Positions 7,921 through 15,227 of a stretch of 37,531 nt of DNA are shown here, piece after piece. Numbering within the stretch: the stretch's first letter is position 1; each line of letters opens with the position of its first letter. The position numbers and the translations under genes are program-made. Location: contig NZ_FNVO01000001.1 of assembly GCF_900108175.1 (NCBI RefSeq), forward strand, positions 1 to 37,531, read 5' to 3'. The notes under the pieces are model-generated. The model searched no databases. It saw only the letters and a program-made list of their open reading frames with translations, and had not been told where the DNA came from. The stretch is from Thermomonospora echinospora. Its GTDB lineage: Bacteria; Actinomycetota; Actinomycetes; Streptosporangiales; Streptosporangiaceae.

Positions 7921-9642
7921 ATGGGCGCGACGTCTCCGGTGGATCCCGCACACTGGCCGGCCGGTCTGCCACGCTCTCTGGACTACCCCGACGTTCCGGT
8001 GGGGACCATCCTCGCCGGCGCGGCCCGCCGCTGGGGCGACCGGACGGCGTTCCACTACGCCGGCCAGGACCTGTCGTACACCGAACTGGCCGCGCAGGCC
8101 GCCAGGTTCGCACACGGGTTGCGGGCCAGGGGCGTGGGCCACGGCGACGTGGTCGCCCTGCACCTGCCGAACATTCTGCAGTTCCCCATCGCCTACTACG
8201 GCACGCTGCTGGCGGGCGCCACGTTCTCCCCGTGCAACCCGTTGCTGCCGCCCGACGACCTGGCCTTCCAGCTCGACGACTGCGGCGCCGTGGCGGTGGT
8301 GACGCTGGACTTCGTCGCCGCCCCGCTGGCCCAGGTGCTGGAACGCACCAAGGTCCGCACGGTGATCGTGGCGCCGCTGCTGGGCGGGCCGGTGGACCTG
8401 GCCGGGCTGTGCGAGGGCGCGTTCGCCGAGTGCGGCGTGGACTTCGCCGCGGTCGGGGAGGGACAGCCGGACGACTTCCCGCAGGTGGACATCGACCCGG
8501 GCGTGGACCTGGCGCACATCGCCTACACCGGCGGCACCACCGGCCGCTCCAAAGGCGTGATGATCACCCACCGGAAGGTGGTCACCAACACGCTGCACTA
8601 CGCCTGCTGGAACGGCGGCTCGGTCCCGGCGCGCGACGAGGAGGGCGGGCTCGTCCTGGACCAGGTCGGCTCCGAGGAGGAGTACCCCGTCCGCCTCGGT
8701 ACCGGCACCATCGTCAACGTCGCGCCCTGGTTCCACGCCATGGGCACCATCGGCTACCTCAACGTCCCCGTGCTGCAGGGCGCCACCGTGGTCGCCCACC
8801 CGCGCCTGGACGTCCCCGCCTTCCTGGCCGACATGGAGAAGTTCCGCGCCACCACCCTCGGCGGCGCCCCCGCGCTGTTCTCGGCGCTGATGGCCGACCC
8901 GTCCTTCGAGTCGCGCGACCTGTCGGCGGTGCGCGTCATCTCCTCCGGCGCCGCCCCCCTGGCCGTCGAGATGCTGGGCAGGCTGCAGGACAAGTTCCCC
9001 GACGCCGTCGTCGTCGAGGCCTACGGGCTGTCCGAGGTCACCATGGGCGCCACCGCCAACCCCTCCCACCGCTCCGGTGAGCGCAAGCTCGGCACGGTCG
9101 GCGTCCCCGTCTTCGACACGCAGGTCAAGGTGGTGCCCGCCGACGCCGAGCGGGTCGACGACGCCACCCCGGGCCTGCCCGCCGGGCAGGAAGGGGAGGT
9201 CTGCATCAAGGGGCCCCAGGTCATGGTCGGCTACCTCAACCGTCCCGAGGAGACCGCCGCGGTGCTCGGCGAGGACGGCTGGCTGCGCACCGGCGACATC
9301 GGAATCATCGACGAGGACGGCTACCTGTCCATCGTCGACCGCAAGAAGGACATGCTGATCTACAACGGCTACAACGTCTACCCGCGCGAGCTGGAGGAGA
9401 TCCTCTTCACCCATCCCGCGGTGACCGGCGCCGCCGTGGTGGGCCGCCCAGACCCGCAGGCCGGCGAGCTGCCGACCGCGTTCGTGGTGAGCTCCGGCGG
9501 GGTCACCGAGGACGAGCTGATGGCCTACGTCAACGAGAAGGTCGTCCCCTACAAGAAGCTGCGCGGGGTCGTCTTCGTCGACGAGATCCCGGTGTCGGCG
9601 GCGGGCAAGGTCCTCAAGCGGGAGCTGCGCGACCGCCTGTAG
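7921..9642 (+). CDS. AMP-dependent acyl-CoA ligase (long-chain fatty acid CoA ligase-like)
   Basis: A 573-residue adenylate-forming enzyme that would activate a carboxylic acid with ATP and CoA. Core motifs are intact. The phosphate-binding loop is AYTGGTTGRSKGVMITH (near residue 200). The A5 region is VEAYGLSEVTMG and the A7 region is GWLRTGDIG. The hinge and A8 region is IVDRKKDMLIYNGYNVYPRELEEIL. The catalytic Lys motif PVSAAGKVLKREL sits at the C-terminus. ATG 7921 is preceded by a good GAAAGGA site. A weak -35/-10 pair (TTGCGC 7836, TTCTAT 7860, 18-nt spacing) lies upstream. The gene is monocistronic and ends in a strong hairpin shared with the convergent protease gene. Motifs alone do not tell chain length or acid type; an aromatic or branched acid is also possible. 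Confidence 0.9.
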   Translation: MGATSPVDPAHWPAGLPRSLDYPDVPVGTILAGAARRWGDRTAFHYAGQDLSYTELAAQAARFAHGLRARGVGHGDVVALHLPNILQFPIAYYGTLLAGATFSPCNPLLPPDDLAFQLDDCGAVAVVTLDFVAAPLAQVLERTKVRTVIVAPLLGGPVDLAGLCEGAFAECGVDFAAVGEGQPDDFPQVDIDPGVDLAHIAYTGGTTGRSKGVMITHRKVVTNTLHYACWNGGSVPARDEEGGLVLDQVGSEEEYPVRLGTGTIVNVAPWFHAMGTIGYLNVPVLQGATVVAHPRLDVPAFLADMEKFRATTLGGAPALFSALMADPSFESRDLSAVRVISSGAAPLAVEMLGRLQDKFPDAVVVEAYGLSEVTMGATANPSHRSGERKLGTVGVPVFDTQVKVVPADAERVDDATPGLPAGQEGEVCIKGPQVMVGYLNRPEETAAVLGEDGWLRTGDIGIIDEDGYLSIVDRKKDMLIYNGYNVYPRELEEILFTHPAVTGAAVVGRPDPQAGELPTAFVVSSGGVTEDELMAYVNEKVVPYKKLRGVVFVDEIPVSAAGKVLKRELRDRL

Positions 9643-9647
9643 CGGCC

Positions 9648-9688
9648 CCGCTCCTCCCGAACGGCCCGGGGTGTTCGGGGAGGAGCGG
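9648..9688. terminator. Bidirectional terminator hairpin
   Basis: CCGCTCCTCCCGAAC (9648-9662) pairs with GTTCGGGGAGGAGCGG (9673-9688) over 15 bp with one bulged G, around a 10-nt loop. It fills the 75-bp gap between the converging acyl-CoA ligase and HtrA-like genes. Confidence 0.75.
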
Positions 9689-9717
9689 ACGGTTCCCGCC
9701 GTGGCCGCCCGAGCGGC

Positions 9718-10896
9718 TCAGCCGCCGGGGAGCTGGCCCAGGGTGACGTCGACGGTCCTGCGGGCGCCGTCGGCGGACCCCTGCGTGATGTCCACCCTGG
9801 CCACGTTCCCCGGCGCGAGCCGGGCCAGCACCTGGGACAGCTGGGCCTGGTCGGGTGTCGGGGTGCCGTTGACGGCGACGATGATGTCACCGGGCCTGAT
9901 GCCCGCCTTGGCGGCGCCCCCGTTCTCGCTCACCGAGACGACCTCCACCCCCGCGGGCCGCCCGGTCCGCAGGTCGAGCACCGTGCGGACGGTGACACCG
10001 AGGGCCGCCCGGCCGGAGTTGCCGACCCTGCCCTCCTTGATCAGCTGCGGGACGATGTTCTTGACGGTGGCGCTGGGGGTGGCGAAGCCGATGCCGGGCG
10101 CGGCCCCGCCCTGCGGGTTGTTGGCGGCCGCGGTGGGGATGCCGATCACCTCGCCGGCCAGCGTCACCAGCGCGCCGCCGCTGTTGCCCGGGTTGATCGG
10201 CGCGCTGGTCTGGATGGCCTGGGCGATGGTCGACCCGGGGAAGTCGCCCTCCGGGGCGGTGGTGACGCTGCGCCCGGTCGCCGAGACGATGCCGTCGGTG
10301 GCGCTGCCGGACAGGCCGAGCGGATTGCCCATCGCCAGCACGATCTGGCCGACGCGCAGCCTGGCCGAGTCGCCGAACTTGGCCGGCGGCAGCCTGCCGC
10401 CGTCCACCTTGACCACCGCCAGGTCGTCGGCGGCGAACGAGCCCACCAGGGAGGCGGACATCGGCCGGCCCCCGCTGGCCGGCACGACCCGGATCCGGTC
10501 GGCCCCGGCGACCACGTGGGCGTTGGTGACGATGTGGCCGCTGGCGTCGTAGACCACACCGGAACCCTCGGACTTGCCGGTGTCGATCTGCACCACCGAG
10601 GGCAGCACGGCCCTGACGACCTTCTCGTACTGCTGTTCCAGCCCGGCGGCGTCCTGGTCGACGGCCACCGTTGCCGTGCCGGTGCTCCCGACGCCGCGCT
10701 GCTGCGACTGCGGTGCGCTGCATCCGGCGGCCAGGCCCAGCGCGAGCAGCACCGCCGCCCCGGCCCTTCCCGCGACCTTCAACCCGCCGTGGAGCCCGGC
10801 GTCCGTCTTCGGTCCCGCCTGAAGTGCGGCGTTCATCTCCGGTCCCGCCTGAAGTGCGGCGTTCATCTTCGACCCCGCCTGAAGTCCGGCGTTCAT
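9718..10896 (-). CDS. HtrA/DegP-like serine protease lipoprotein (S1C + PDZ) with repeat-built N-terminus
   Basis: A 392-residue protein from ATG 10896, chosen for its strong GGGAGGTG site; later in-frame ATGs at 10866 and 10836 lack one. Residues 1-40 are four copies of a 10-residue unit (MNAALQAGPK-like). A hydrophobic stretch with lipobox LAAGC (Cys59) follows. The trypsin-like domain has the triad His127 (TNAHVV), Asp158 (DDLAVVK) and Ser239 (NPGNSGGAL). One PDZ domain occupies about 290-385, including GIRPGDIIVAVNGTPT. The predicted role is envelope protein quality control or regulated proteolysis outside the membrane. The long cytoplasmic n-region before a lipoprotein signal is unusual. 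It is convergent with the acyl-CoA ligase and divergent from the baeRF gene. Confidence 0.92.
   Translation of the reverse strand: MNAGLQAGSKMNAALQAGPEMNAALQAGPKTDAGLHGGLKVAGRAGAAVLLALGLAAGCSAPQSQQRGVGSTGTATVAVDQDAAGLEQQYEKVVRAVLPSVVQIDTGKSEGSGVVYDASGHIVTNAHVVAGADRIRVVPASGGRPMSASLVGSFAADDLAVVKVDGGRLPPAKFGDSARLRVGQIVLAMGNPLGLSGSATDGIVSATGRSVTTAPEGDFPGSTIAQAIQTSAPINPGNSGGALVTLAGEVIGIPTAAANNPQGGAAPGIGFATPSATVKNIVPQLIKEGRVGNSGRAALGVTVRTVLDLRTGRPAGVEVVSVSENGGAAKAGIRPGDIIVAVNGTPTPDQAQLSQVLARLAPGNVARVDITQGSADGARRTVDVTLGQLPGG
10777..10896 (-). repeat. Four tandem 30-bp repeats at the 5' end of the protease gene
   Basis: Units on the minus strand are 10867-10896, 10837-10866, 10807-10836 and 10777-10806. 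The first three are nearly identical (ATGAACGCCGGACTTCAGGC type) and the fourth is diverged. Each encodes one 10-residue unit, and three units begin with ATG, so each copy also carries a potential start codon. Confidence 0.9.
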
Positions 10897-11058
10897 GCCC
10901 CACCTCCCGCCATGGTTGTCCCCGTCAGGTGGGGCTTAACCGGGTGCGGGGACGGGCGCGGCGCCCGCCGGGCCACGATCGGTGACCTGCTCTTACGCGT
11001 CGTTTACCTGCGATTCGTTAGAAAGGTGACGCCAGGGAACCCATCCGATCGGGGGATC

Positions 11059-12093
11059 ATGGACGCCGTCACCCTGTCCGAGCTCCGTAAACCGCGTGCG
11101 TTCCCGGCCGTCTCGGTGATGACCTCCACCCACCGGCACGCGCCCGCCGACCGGCAGGACCCGGCCCGGTTGCGCGCCCTGCTCACCAGGGTGCGCCGTC
11201 GGCTGGAGGCGGACGCCCGCGTCTCGCCCGGCACCGCGCGGGAGGTGGTGCACGGGCTACAGCGGGCCGTCGCCCAGGTCGACCTCGGTCACGCCGGCGA
11301 CGGGCTGGTCCTGTTCGCGGCGCCGGACGGGGAGCACCATGCCTTCCTGCTGGACCAGCCGGTGGAGGAGCGCGTGGTGATCGACCACACGTTCGCCACC
11401 CGCGATCTGGTGGCCGCCCACACCCGCAGCACCCGCTACTGGCTGCTGGTGCTGTCGGACGTCACCCGCCTGTGGGACGGCCGGGCCGACGAGCTCACCG
11501 AGGTCGCCGCGGCGGGCTTCCCGCTCGGCCTGCCGGCCGGCGCCGCCGACCGCGCCACTCGGCTCGGCCCCGAGGCCGCCGCCGCGCTCGGCGTGGTGAA
11601 CGGCCGCGACCCGCGTCCGGTCATTGTCGCCGGCGTCACCCGCGACCAGGCGCGCTTCGAACGAGCCGCCCGCGGGTCGATCGTGCTGGCCGGCCGGATC
11701 GACGGCGACCACGCCCAGACCTCCGCCGGCGACCTGGCCGAGCTGGCCCGCTCGGTGCTGGGGGCTTACGAGGACCTGCGCGAGGTCTCGGTCCTGTCGG
11801 AGTTGGAGGCCGCCCGCGGCCTGCGGCGGTACGCCGCCGGGCTGGCGGAGGTGGCACGGCTGGCTGAGGAGGGGCGCGGCGCCCATCTGGTGGTCGAGCG
11901 TGGCTACTACGCCGCCGCCGGGCCCGCCAGGAGCCGCCCGGACCGGGTGGACGGCTCACCGCACGCCGGTGTCGTCGGCGACGCGGTGGACGGCGTCATC
12001 GAGACCGTGCTGGCGTACGGCGGCGAGGTCACCTTCGTCTCCGACGGCTTCCTGGTCGACCACGACCGCATCGCCCTCGTCGTGCGGTATTGA
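11059..12093 (+). CDS. baeRF family 3 protein (bacterial homologue of eRF1-type domains)
   Basis: A 344-residue soluble protein from ATG 11059, preceded by a GGGGGATC site. The N-terminal segment LSELRKPRAFPAVSVMTSTHRH, the helical stretch QDPARLRALLTRVRRRLEA and the later VERGYYAAAG....GVVGDAVDGVIETVLAYGGEVTFV match the baeRF3 group. baeRF proteins are bacterial relatives of archaeo-eukaryotic release factor 1 domains, proposed to act on the ribosome or in stress. Biochemical function of family 3 is not established to my knowledge. The gene is divergent from the HtrA-like protease across about 160 bp and ends at a strong hairpin shared with the convergent hydrolase. The family name is recalled by pattern, so the call is good but not certain. 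Confidence 0.75.
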   Translation: MDAVTLSELRKPRAFPAVSVMTSTHRHAPADRQDPARLRALLTRVRRRLEADARVSPGTAREVVHGLQRAVAQVDLGHAGDGLVLFAAPDGEHHAFLLDQPVEERVVIDHTFATRDLVAAHTRSTRYWLLVLSDVTRLWDGRADELTEVAAAGFPLGLPAGAADRATRLGPEAAAALGVVNGRDPRPVIVAGVTRDQARFERAARGSIVLAGRIDGDHAQTSAGDLAELARSVLGAYEDLREVSVLSELEAARGLRRYAAGLAEVARLAEEGRGAHLVVERGYYAAAGPARSRPDRVDGSPHAGVVGDAVDGVIETVLAYGGEVTFVSDGFLVDHDRIALVVRY

Positions 12094-12123
12094 CCGCCAC
12101 AGACTTTTTCCCACCGCCCCATT

Positions 12124-12158
12124 CACGGCGAGGAGGTACCCGACGCCTCCTCGCCGTG
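12124..12158. terminator. Bidirectional terminator hairpin (13-bp perfect stem)
   Basis: CACGGCGAGGAGG (12124-12136) and CCTCCTCGCCGTG (12146-12158) pair perfectly around a 9-nt loop, in the gap between convergent genes. A TTTTT run lies just upstream, which would serve as a U tract for the minus-strand transcript. Confidence 0.85.
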
Positions 12159-12172
12159 CTCCAAGCCCGCCG

Positions 12173-12889
12173 TCAGCCCGAGTTGAGCCAGCGGACGGCC
12201 TCGTCCCCGAGCACCGAGCGCACGGCGAGGATCACCGCGCCCAAGGTCAGGGCGGGCGCGATCACCCAGCGTTCCACCTTGCCGTCCGTACGCGGCACCA
12301 GCGGGATGTCCACCCGCCACTTGGCGGGCCAGAACACCGGACAGCCGCGCGGGGTCAGGCAGTCCCCGGCCACGTGCGCCAGGCAGCCCAGGGTGACGGC
12401 GTAGCCCACGAAGCTCATGTCGAGGTCGCGCATCAGCCAGACGGCCAGCGCGGCCACCGCGCAGTCGGCCACCGACGACCAGACCTCGTGCTTTTCGAAG
12501 TCCAGGCCGATACCGCGCAGCCCGAACCCGACGGTGACGAACAGCGCCGCCCACCACCCGTACACGAAGTGGGTGGCCAGCAGGTCCATGGCCAGGCCGA
12601 CGCCGACGGCGAACAGGATCGAGTGGGTGGCCTGCCGGTGCCCCCCGGAGATCTTGCCGACCCACTTGCAGAACCCCTTGCTGACGGGCCCCATGGTGTT
12701 GGCGATCCGGCCGTTGTGGTGATCGACGTCCGGCAGCAGCGCTGCGCCCGCGCACACCACCGTGCCCGCCAGCACCTGGGCCGGCGACAGCGTGACCGCG
12801 AAGTCGCCCAGCAGCCGCTCCTGGGACAGGAAGGGAACCGCTCCCAGCCATGCCACCGCGCCGCTGAGGGCGTGCGTGCGCCCCATCAT
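12173..12889 (-). CDS. Membrane-bound metal-dependent hydrolase (YdjM-like)
   Basis: A 238-residue integral membrane protein from ATG 12889 (a second ATG follows at once). The N-terminus MMGRTHALSGAVAWL, the metal-site segment LLPDVDHHNG, the GHRQATHSILF motif and the later HVAGDCLTPRGCPVFWP are the conserved histidine/aspartate clusters of the YdjM/LexA-controlled inner-membrane hydrolase family (DUF457). Four or five hydrophobic helices surround them. Members are presumed metal-dependent hydrolases, sometimes phospholipase-like; the substrate is unknown. The frame is open further upstream (to about 13111), but that part is Gly/Arg/Pro low-complexity and has no ribosome-binding site. A GGTGGA precedes 12889. 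Confidence 0.85.
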   Translation of the reverse strand: MMGRTHALSGAVAWLGAVPFLSQERLLGDFAVTLSPAQVLAGTVVCAGAALLPDVDHHNGRIANTMGPVSKGFCKWVGKISGGHRQATHSILFAVGVGLAMDLLATHFVYGWWAALFVTVGFGLRGIGLDFEKHEVWSSVADCAVAALAVWLMRDLDMSFVGYAVTLGCLAHVAGDCLTPRGCPVFWPAKWRVDIPLVPRTDGKVERWVIAPALTLGAVILAVRSVLGDEAVRWLNSG

Positions 12890-13288
12890 GGCAGGTCCAC
12901 CCAAATGATCATCACGGCCGGACTGTAACCGGCCAGGTGTCCCCACCGGCGGCGGCGCGCCGGAACCGGCCATGTCCGACATGTGCCAGGCCTGCCCCGC
13001 CCGGCCGCCCGGGACGCCGGGGCCGGGCCGCCCACCGCCGGCCCGCCGCACGAGGCACCCGGCCCGGGCGCCCCCATGCCCGGGAATCCGGCCGCCCCGG
13101 AAGCACTGCAAACGGCCGGCCCCGCCGCGCCGACCCGGTCTCCGATCCAGCCTTCGGCTCGGCTTTCGGCTCGGTCTCCGGCCCGGCCTTCGGCTTGGCC
13201 ACCGGCTCGGCCTTCGGTCCGGATCGGTCGGTGGGCGAGTCGGTGGGCCGGGAGGGCGGCGTCCGTACGCACGGTGGGCTCAGGGCAG
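12890..13288. other. 400-bp intergenic region with low-complexity GC tract
   Basis: Between two minus-strand genes. All frames are open for long distances, as is usual at this GC content, but I see no start with a ribosome-binding site, no family similarity and no RNA gene. It holds a 12-bp tandem repeat (13151-13222). The 5' part presumably carries the promoter of the hydrolase gene; no clear hexamers were found. Confidence 0.6.
13151..13222. repeat. Six 12-bp tandem repeats, consensus CCTTCGGCTCGG
   Basis: Units start at 13151, 13163, 13175, 13187, 13199 and 13211. The core is YTTCGGCTCGG with one to four changes per unit. Because 12 is a multiple of 3 it leaves every frame open, encoding tetrapeptide repeats on both strands. 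Confidence 0.85.
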
Positions 13289-13981
13289 TCAGGGCAGGAA
13301 GACGCCGTACTCGGCGAGGTCGGTGGTCAGCGCGGGCGGTAGCGCGGCCAGCGTGGACAGCTCCTCGGCGGACAGGAAGCCGCCGGTCTCGCCGCGCACC
13401 TTCTCGATCCGGCGGGCCAACTCGTCGGTGATGCCGGGCAGCATGGCCAGCACCCCGGCCGGGGCGTGATTGACGTCGATCAGCCCGCCGTCGTCGTAGC
13501 GGCGGGGCAGGTCCGGCCGGCCGATGCGCAGCTCCTTGGCCATGGCGGGGTCGGTGGCGGCCAGCTCGCGGGCTTTGGCCCGCAGCAGCCGCTGCCGTCG
13601 CACCAGCCCGATCGCCGCCGCGTTGCCGGCCACGCCGCCCGTCCCCTCGGGGTCGAACACCCGGCGCCGCACCAGGAACGCGTGGAAGCAGCCCACCACC
13701 GTCTGGGTGAGCAGGCAGGCCCCGTACAGCCGTTCGGCACCGGGGTCGGTGTCGATGTCGGGCAGCAGCACCGTCTGCAGCGCGAACAGGCCCAGGTAAA
13801 TCACCGAGGCGATCATCAGATGGCCGGTGCGGCGCCAGATGGCCGCGCCCGCGAACACGAACGGGGTGGCCCAGCCCAGCGTCAGGAACGGCAGCGCCGC
13901 CCAGGTGACGCTGAGCGCCGCCCGTCCCGGCGACATGCCGTCGGAGGGCACCCGGGGCCCGTACGGAACTGGAGGGGTCAT
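13289..13981 (-). CDS. Membrane protein with C-terminal helix-hairpin-helix (ComEA-like) domain
   Basis: A 230-residue protein with a short N-terminal tail and about four hydrophobic helices in residues 20-105, including FLTLGWATPFVFAGAAIW and YLGLFALQTVLLP. A basic cytoplasmic linker (VRRQRLLRAKARELA) follows. The C-terminal segment (about 160-215), with LIDVNHAPAGVLAMLPGI, the basic ELARRIEKVR stretch and GGFLSAEEL, is a typical helix-hairpin-helix of the ComEA/DUF655 type. HhH units bind DNA backbones without sequence preference or mediate protein contacts. Membrane helices plus HhH suggest membrane-linked DNA handling, which is inference. ATG 13981 lies about 60 bp downstream of the map stop on the same strand. 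Related multi-helix HhH proteins occur in actinomycetes without known function. Confidence 0.75.
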   Translation of the reverse strand: MTPPVPYGPRVPSDGMSPGRAALSVTWAALPFLTLGWATPFVFAGAAIWRRTGHLMIASVIYLGLFALQTVLLPDIDTDPGAERLYGACLLTQTVVGCFHAFLVRRRVFDPEGTGGVAGNAAAIGLVRRQRLLRAKARELAATDPAMAKELRIGRPDLPRRYDDGGLIDVNHAPAGVLAMLPGITDELARRIEKVRGETGGFLSAEELSTLAALPPALTTDLAEYGVFLP

Positions 13982-14041
13982 CCGTGGCGGCTCCCGTGCC
14001 GAGGGGAACTGGGTTTTCCGATCTCCTACCCGCCGGGGCGG

Positions 14042-14890
14042 TCAGGGAAGAGTGAGGATTTCGTGACCGTCCTCGGTGACCACGATCGTGTGCTCGAACT
14101 GGGCGGTGCGCCTGCGGTCCTTGGTGACCACCGTCCAGCCGTCCTGCCAGATGTCGTAGTCGATCGTGCCGAGGGTGAGCATCGGCTCGATGGTGAACGT
14201 CATCCCCGGCTGCATCACGGTGGTGGCGTTCGGGTCGTCGTAGTGCGGGATGATCAGCCCGGAGTGGAAGGTGGTGCCGATGCCGTGCCCGGTGAAGTCG
14301 CGCACCACCCCGTAGCCGAACCGGCGCGCGTACGCCTCGATCACCCGGCCGATCACGTTGACGGCCCGGCCCGGGGCGACCGCGCGGATGCCGCGCATCA
14401 TCGCCTCCCGGGTCCGCTCGACCAGCAGCCGGGACTCCTCGTCCACCGTGCCGCACAGATAGGTGGCGTCGGTGTCGCCGTGCACGCCGTCGATGTAGGC
14501 GGTGATGTCGATGTTGACGATGTCACCGTCGCGCAGCACGGTGTCGTCGGGGATGCCGTGGCAGATCACCTCGTTGATGGAGGTGCACAGCGACTTGGGG
14601 AAGCCCCGGTAGCCCAGCGTGGACGGGTAGGCCCCGTGGTCGAGCAGGAACTCGTGCCCGATGCGGTCGAGCTCGTCGGTGGTGACGCCGGGCCGTACGT
14701 GCCTGCCGACCTCCTCCAGCGCCTGCGCGGCGATCCGGCCGGCCACCCGCATCCGCTCGATCATCTCGGGGGACTTGACGTCCGGCTCGCCGGTGCGGGG
14801 GCGTTTCTTCCCGACGTACTCCGGGCGGGTGATGTGCGCGGGTACCTTGCGCATGGGCGAGACGCGTCCTGGCCGGAGTTGGGTCGTCAT
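14042..14890 (-). CDS. map: Type I methionine aminopeptidase
   Basis: A 282-residue enzyme that removes the initiator Met from nascent proteins. It has the extended N-terminus seen in MetAP1c-type actinobacterial enzymes ([18 protein letters not shown]), then the pita-bread fold. Metal ligands are all present: Asp in [12 protein letters not shown], Asp in GVHGDTDAT, His in [11 protein letters not shown], Glu in FTIEPML and Glu in [12 protein letters not shown] also carries the substrate-contact His. ATG 14890 has no ribosome-binding site. A TACACT hexamer ends 8 nt upstream, so the mRNA may be leaderless. It is divergent from the small gene at 14960. The frame continues open upstream to about 15361, but without a plausible start. 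Confidence 0.96.
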   Translation of the reverse strand: MTTQLRPGRVSPMRKVPAHITRPEYVGKKRPRTGEPDVKSPEMIERMRVAGRIAAQALEEVGRHVRPGVTTDELDRIGHEFLLDHGAYPSTLGYRGFPKSLCTSINEVICHGIPDDTVLRDGDIVNIDITAYIDGVHGDTDATYLCGTVDEESRLLVERTREAMMRGIRAVAPGRAVNVIGRVIEAYARRFGYGVVRDFTGHGIGTTFHSGLIIPHYDDPNATTVMQPGMTFTIEPMLTLGTIDYDIWQDGWTVVTKDRRRTAQFEHTIVVTEDGHEILTLP

Positions 14891-14898
14891 GCCACTGG

Positions 14899-14904
14899 AG
14901 TGTA
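14899..14904 (-). promoter_or_regulatory. Candidate -10 element (TACACT) of map
   Basis: On the minus strand TACACT is followed by 8 nt and then the ATG. This predicts transcription starting about 2 nt before the start codon, i.e. an almost leaderless mRNA, consistent with the missing ribosome-binding site. No clear -35 was seen. Confidence 0.45.
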
Positions 14905-14959
14905 GTTGCCCCGCTGCGGGCACGACTGTCGGCACAACCCCTCTATCGGGAGGTATCGG

Positions 14960-15136
14960 GTGAAGAACTCCGACGACGACTGGTGGTTCTGCCTCAGGCA
15001 CATGCGCGTGGAGCACGGCGCGGGCTGTGCGAACAAGGACCGGATGGGTCCCTACCGGACGGAGTCCGAGGCCGCCGGGGCGCTGGAGCTGGCCCGCCGG
15101 CGCAACGAGGCGTGGAACGCCCAGGACGAGGACTGA
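14960..15136 (+). CDS. Conserved 58-residue actinobacterial small protein
   Basis: Starts at GTG 14960 after a good GGGAGG site (14949-14954) and ends TGA 15136. The protein begins with acidic residues, then [11 protein letters not shown], then [10 protein letters not shown] and a helix rich in Glu/Ala/Arg ([17 protein letters not shown]). I recognise the layout W-W/Y-x-C-L-x-H...GC-x-N-K-x-R-x-GPY-x-(T/S)-x-x-EA as a small protein widespread in actinomycetes next to map. Two Cys and one or two His could form a small metal site, though that is inference. Databases sometimes call it SPOR-like. It is divergent from map (69 bp between starts) and followed by two strong hairpins. Confidence 0.8.
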   Translation: MKNSDDDWWFCLRHMRVEHGAGCANKDRMGPYRTESEAAGALELARRRNEAWNAQDED

Positions 15137-15156
15137 TCCCGGAACGACCACCCCCC

Positions 15157-15185
15157 GAGCCCGGCCGTGATCGCCGGCCGGGCTC
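15157..15185. terminator. Terminator hairpin after the small gene
   Basis: GAGCCCGGCCG (15157-15167) and CGGCCGGGCTC (15175-15185) form a perfect 11-bp stem with a 7-nt loop, 20 bp after the small-gene stop. Confidence 0.8.
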
Positions 15186-15195
15186 CCGCACGACG

Positions 15196-15226
15196 CCGGG
15201 CCGGGCGTCACGGTCGCCCGGCCCGG
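15196..15226. terminator. Second hairpin, terminator of the convergent cyclase gene
   Basis: CCGGGCCGGGCG (15196-15207) and CGCCCGGCCCGG (15215-15226) pair perfectly over 12 bp around a 7-nt loop, ending one base before the stop codon of the minus-strand cyclase-family gene. With the hairpin at 15157 it makes a back-to-back terminator pair. Confidence 0.75.
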
Positions 15227-15227
15227 T

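Noticed and set aside
10516-11058. Longer N-terminus of the baeRF protein
   Set aside because: It would overlap the protease gene antisense and lacks a start signal. ATG 11059 begins the conserved part and is preceded by a purine-rich site.
12890-13111. 74 extra N-terminal residues for the YdjM-like hydrolase
   Set aside because: Gly/Arg/Pro low-complexity without ribosome-binding site; family members start with the GRTHALSG segment.
13151-13222. CRISPR-like array
   Set aside because: Units are 12 bp with no spacers and no cas genes nearby; a plain tandem repeat.
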